This document shows positions 5,682 to 7,361 of a stretch of DNA of 7,361 bases, piece by piece. The notes beneath the pieces were generated by a model that saw only the letters and a program-made list of their open reading frames with translations, made no database searches and was not told the origin of the DNA. The stretch covers positions 1 through 7,361 of the forward strand of contig SLMC01000204.1 in NCBI GenBank assembly GCA_007133745.1, in the 5' to 3' direction. The position numbers were made by a program, and so were the translations under genes. Numbering within the stretch: the stretch's first letter is position 1; the number at the start of each line of letters is the position of its first letter. Source of the stretch: Kiritimatiellia bacterium. Lineage in GTDB: Bacteria; Verrucomicrobiota; Kiritimatiellia; UBA8416; SLMC01.

Positions 5682-7160
5682 TCATTGCGGCTCATTCCGT
5701 GGTCCGGGCTGTCGCTCGAAATAGTCCGCCACGGCCCGGCGATGACGGGGCAGAACGGGACGGCGCCGCGCGGCGCCGCCTGCCGCCTGCGCCTGATTCA
5801 GCCGGCCCGCATCGACGGGCGCGACTGTCGCCGTTTCCGGGGCCACCGCGTCAATGCCTTTCAATTGCATGTCCTGAAAGGCGATCCTATCCGGTTGCGG
5901 CATGGTGCGGTCCACGTAGCCGACATCGGATTCGTCGGTAGGCTCACCAAAAATCATCGGGGCCGGACCCGGTCCGCGTCCGATCCCGCCTGCTCCGCCC
6001 AGTGCGCAGCCCAGCAAGGCGCAGAGCGCGTTGCCGTCGCACGCGCCGCCAGCGCATGGGCTGCCGGCGGCATCCTCCCGTAACATGGCTTCCAGGGCTT
6101 GCATTGCCGCCTGCGCACATGCGGTTTTGTTGGTGCATGCGGACAGGCGAGCTGCGTCAATAAGCTTTGCATCGTGCCATTGAATCAGGTTGGTTGTCAA
6201 TACGCCTTTTTCGAACGACAGTTGAGACAAGAGCGCTTCAAGCGCGGCGGCGTTGGGGAGGCCGTTGGTCCAGGCTTCGCGCAGAGTTTCGGCCGCAGCG
6301 GCGGCCAGTTTCGGGTCCATGTCCCGAGCCTGTTTTTCGAGTGCGGCCGCCAACTGTTCCAACGTTTTCGACAAGCCGTCCGGCGCCGGCGTTTGGGCGG
6401 CGAGCTCCCGCAAGGCTTCCGTCAGGGCGGCCAGATTTTCGATGGCCTGCATTTTGTTCATGGCGTCATCCAGCGCGTCGTCCGATTGTTCCCGAATCCG
6501 GGCCGCCAAGGTGTCCAGCGCGTCCCAGGCTTCGGCGGGCGCATCGGAAAACGCCGTTTCGGCCAGCCGTTCAAGCTGATCCATCCACTCCTGCGCCAGC
6601 GCGTCGTCGGGCATGATCTCCTGTAGAAGTTCGATCTGCTCGCGTACCTGCCGAAGATCGTCGCCCAGTTCCATGCGTCGAACGGCGGTTGCCGCTTTGG
6701 GGCGATGCGGCCAGAATCCGGCGGTCAGGGCAAACGCCGTGATCAGCAAGACCCTTCTCCACAGACGGGAAGCGCTACTGCGAATCGCGACATGTGTCGG
6801 CAGGCGAACCGCGCCTTTCCACGCTTCCCAGCCCGGCAGGCCTTCCGAAACCAGAAGCCCGCCGCACTGACAGCGCGCGTCCAGCAGCGCCATCGCGGAA
6901 TCGACGCCAAAATGGCGGCGGCGAAACGCGCGGATACCGCCCAGCGCGGCCAATCCGACCGGCAGCCCTGCCAGCGGCCACAGATCGGCGACGGGAATGC
7001 GCAGGCCCTGCCGCAAAGGCAACAGCACGCATCCGGCCACGGCCGCGCCGACGATCCATCCCAGCGCCGCGCCGCGTCCGATCTCGCGCCCGGTCACCGC
7101 CTGAGCCAGTTTCCGGGCCTGGGCATGCAATGCCGTTTCTTTATAGTCAACGTCCGCCAT
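5682..7160 (-). CDS. Uncharacterised membrane protein of a MoxR/DUF58 operon, 492 aa
   Basis: First gene of the operon; I do not recognise a named function. Hydrophobic segments near residues 31-50, 57-77 and 134-150 look like membrane helices. A long, acidic, Ala/Leu/Gln-rich helical stretch follows (about 160-360, possibly coiled coil in places, e.g. 168-182). The C-terminal third is different: six cysteines at 342, 348, 369, 374, 380 and 385, then a Gly-rich run (387-399), the segment APMIFGEPTDE (400-410), and near the end LPRHRRAVADYFER (470-483). A Gly-rich patch followed by '..PRHR..V..YF' is, as I recall, typical of unnamed membrane proteins beside MoxR and DUF58 genes in Planctomycetes and relatives. 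The ATG at 7160 is the first start in frame. Its ribosome binding site is weak (GGGAAAG, a few bases upstream). The next gene, moxR, begins 150 bases downstream. Reading frame is secure, function is not. Confidence 0.85.
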   Translation of the reverse strand: MADVDYKETALHAQARKLAQAVTGREIGRGAALGWIVGAAVAGCVLLPLRQGLRIPVADLWPLAGLPVGLAALGGIRAFRRRHFGVDSAMALLDARCQCGGLLVSEGLPGWEAWKGAVRLPTHVAIRSSASRLWRRVLLITAFALTAGFWPHRPKAATAVRRMELGDDLRQVREQIELLQEIMPDDALAQEWMDQLERLAETAFSDAPAEAWDALDTLAARIREQSDDALDDAMNKMQAIENLAALTEALRELAAQTPAPDGLSKTLEQLAAALEKQARDMDPKLAAAAAETLREAWTNGLPNAAALEALLSQLSFEKGVLTTNLIQWHDAKLIDAARLSACTNKTACAQAAMQALEAMLREDAAGSPCAGGACDGNALCALLGCALGGAGGIGRGPGPAPMIFGEPTDESDVGYVDRTMPQPDRIAFQDMQLKGIDAVAPETATVAPVDAGRLNQAQAAGGAARRRPVLPRHRRAVADYFERQPGPRNEPQ

Positions 7161-7185
7161 AGGGGCTTTCCCGGAAACAGTGCAA

Positions 7186-7199
7186 ATCCCTATTGGGAT
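7186..7199. repeat. Small inverted repeat ATCCC-TATT-GGGAT in the operon leader
   Basis: A 5-bp stem with a 4-base loop, located 25 to 39 bases upstream of the first start codon, downstream of the candidate promoter. It would sit in the 5' leader of the mRNA. It is too short to assign a role: weak hairpin or operator half-sites are both possible. Confidence 0.3.
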
Positions 7200-7223
7200 C
7201 AGGAAGTATGTAATGGCTTCAGA

Positions 7224-7251
7224 AATGTACAGAAAACAGTGGTGGAGTCAA
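7224..7251 (-). promoter_or_regulatory. Candidate sigma70-type promoter for the operon
   Basis: On the minus strand a TTGACT hexamer (7246-7251, five of six matches to the -35 consensus) is followed after 16 bases by TACATT (7224-7229, four of six matches to TATAAT), preceded by TG. It lies about 64 bases upstream of the first ATG and downstream of the GC hairpin at 7263-7287, so it would give a leader of roughly 55 to 60 bases. It is the best promoter-like pair in the 201-base gene-free stretch from 7161 to 7361. The assignment is by eye, and sigma-factor preferences in the likely host group are not well known. Confidence 0.45.
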
Positions 7252-7262
7252 TACTGTATGTT

Positions 7263-7287
7263 CCCGGTTCGACGGCGCCGAACCGGG
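7263..7287 (+). terminator. Strong 9-bp GC hairpin, terminator-like when read on the plus strand
   Basis: CCCGGTTCG (7263-7271) and CGAACCGGG (7279-7287) form a perfect 9-bp stem with a 7-base loop. On the plus strand it is followed by CCA and five T residues (7291-7295), the shape of an intrinsic terminator. No plus-strand gene is apparent in the window, so what it would terminate is unclear; antisense transcription leaving the operon is one option. Read on the minus strand there is no T-tract after the stem, so it is not an obvious terminator for a gene entering from the right. Confidence 0.4.
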
Positions 7288-7289
7288 CC

Positions 7290-7303
7290 ATTTTTCGAAA
7301 AAT
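7290..7303. repeat. Perfect 14-bp palindrome ATTTTTCGAAAAAT
   Basis: A perfect palindrome lies just beyond the GC hairpin and about 40 bases upstream of the candidate -35 hexamer. Its T-half also serves as the T-tract of the plus-strand terminator-like hairpin. It could be a binding site for a dimeric regulator or half of a bidirectional terminator structure. No regulator gene is visible nearby. Confidence 0.5.
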
Positions 7304-7325
7304 GATTTGGCACATTTTCTTGATT

Positions 7326-7346
7326 CCGCCGGCCTTGCGCCGGTGG
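7326..7346. repeat. Imperfect inverted repeat, 7 of 8 pairs, 5-base loop
   Basis: CCGCCGGC (7326-7333) and GCCGGTGG (7339-7346) pair with one mismatch around the loop CTTGC. There is no T-tract on either side, so it is not a classical terminator. It may be the end of an upstream gene region or a REP-like palindromic element; only one copy is seen in the window. Confidence 0.35.
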
Positions 7347-7361
7347 TGAAGGAAGTTGAGA

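Noticed and set aside
4539..6083. Plus-strand open frame of 514 codons
   Set aside because: It runs antisense across moxR and the end of the 492-aa gene, both of which have clear motifs or family features. Its translation is Gln/Arg/Gly-rich with no recognisable domain, as expected for a mirror frame in GC-rich DNA.
7161..7361. Possible end of an upstream gene on the minus strand
   Set aside because: All three minus frames stay open for some 35 to 50 codons from the right edge, but the translations show no recognisable pattern, and promoter-like and palindromic elements fill the stretch. It reads as intergenic.
1..7361. CRISPR array, tRNA, rRNA or insertion sequence
   Set aside because: No spaced identical repeats, cloverleaf-like sequence, rRNA motifs, transposase frame or terminal inverted repeats were seen; the only tandem repeat is the short nonamer array.

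Overview
The window is a GC-rich bacterial segment in which every convincing gene lies on the minus strand and is transcribed right to left. From codon-dense reading frames, start/stop overlaps and recognisable motifs I read one six-gene operon running from about 7160 off the left edge at 1. The protein types (a MoxR ATPase, a DUF58-like protein, an ABC-2 exporter whose ATPase carries a 'GFMPD' segment, a large membrane protein ending in a 'PRHRRAVADYF' motif) and a 9-bp-period repeat between genes resemble operons I associate with the Planctomycetes/Verrucomicrobia/Lentisphaerae/Kiritimatiellota group. That placement is an inference from family style, not a database result.

Layout, in transcription order. 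7361-7161: a non-coding leader with a candidate sigma70-type promoter, a strong GC hairpin, a 14-bp A/T palindrome and a second imperfect hairpin. 7160-5682: a 492-aa membrane protein with an acidic helical middle and a cysteine/glycine-rich C-terminal part, unnamed. 5681-5532: a short gap with four TTGAC-headed nonamers and a 12-bp palindrome. 5531-4488: a MoxR-family AAA+ ATPase. 4491-2632: a 619-aa secreted/membrane protein with a signal peptide, a Rossmann-like segment and two central membrane helices. 2627-1653: an ABC transporter ATPase. 1656-184: an ABC-2 type permease with about 12 membrane segments. 187-1: the first 62 residues of a protein that looks like a DUF58 (von Willebrand A-like) protein, cut by the window edge.

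Four of the five gene junctions are very tight: three 4-base overlaps (ATGA or GTGA) and one 4-base gap. This argues that MoxR, the 619-aa protein, the ABC exporter pair and the DUF58-like protein are made together. MoxR ATPases with DUF58/vWA partners are thought to act as chaperone-like machines that remodel or activate protein complexes. The ABC-2 pair should export or extrude something, or drive an envelope process. The two large unnamed membrane proteins could supply the periplasmic and membrane parts. The joint function is not established from this sequence.
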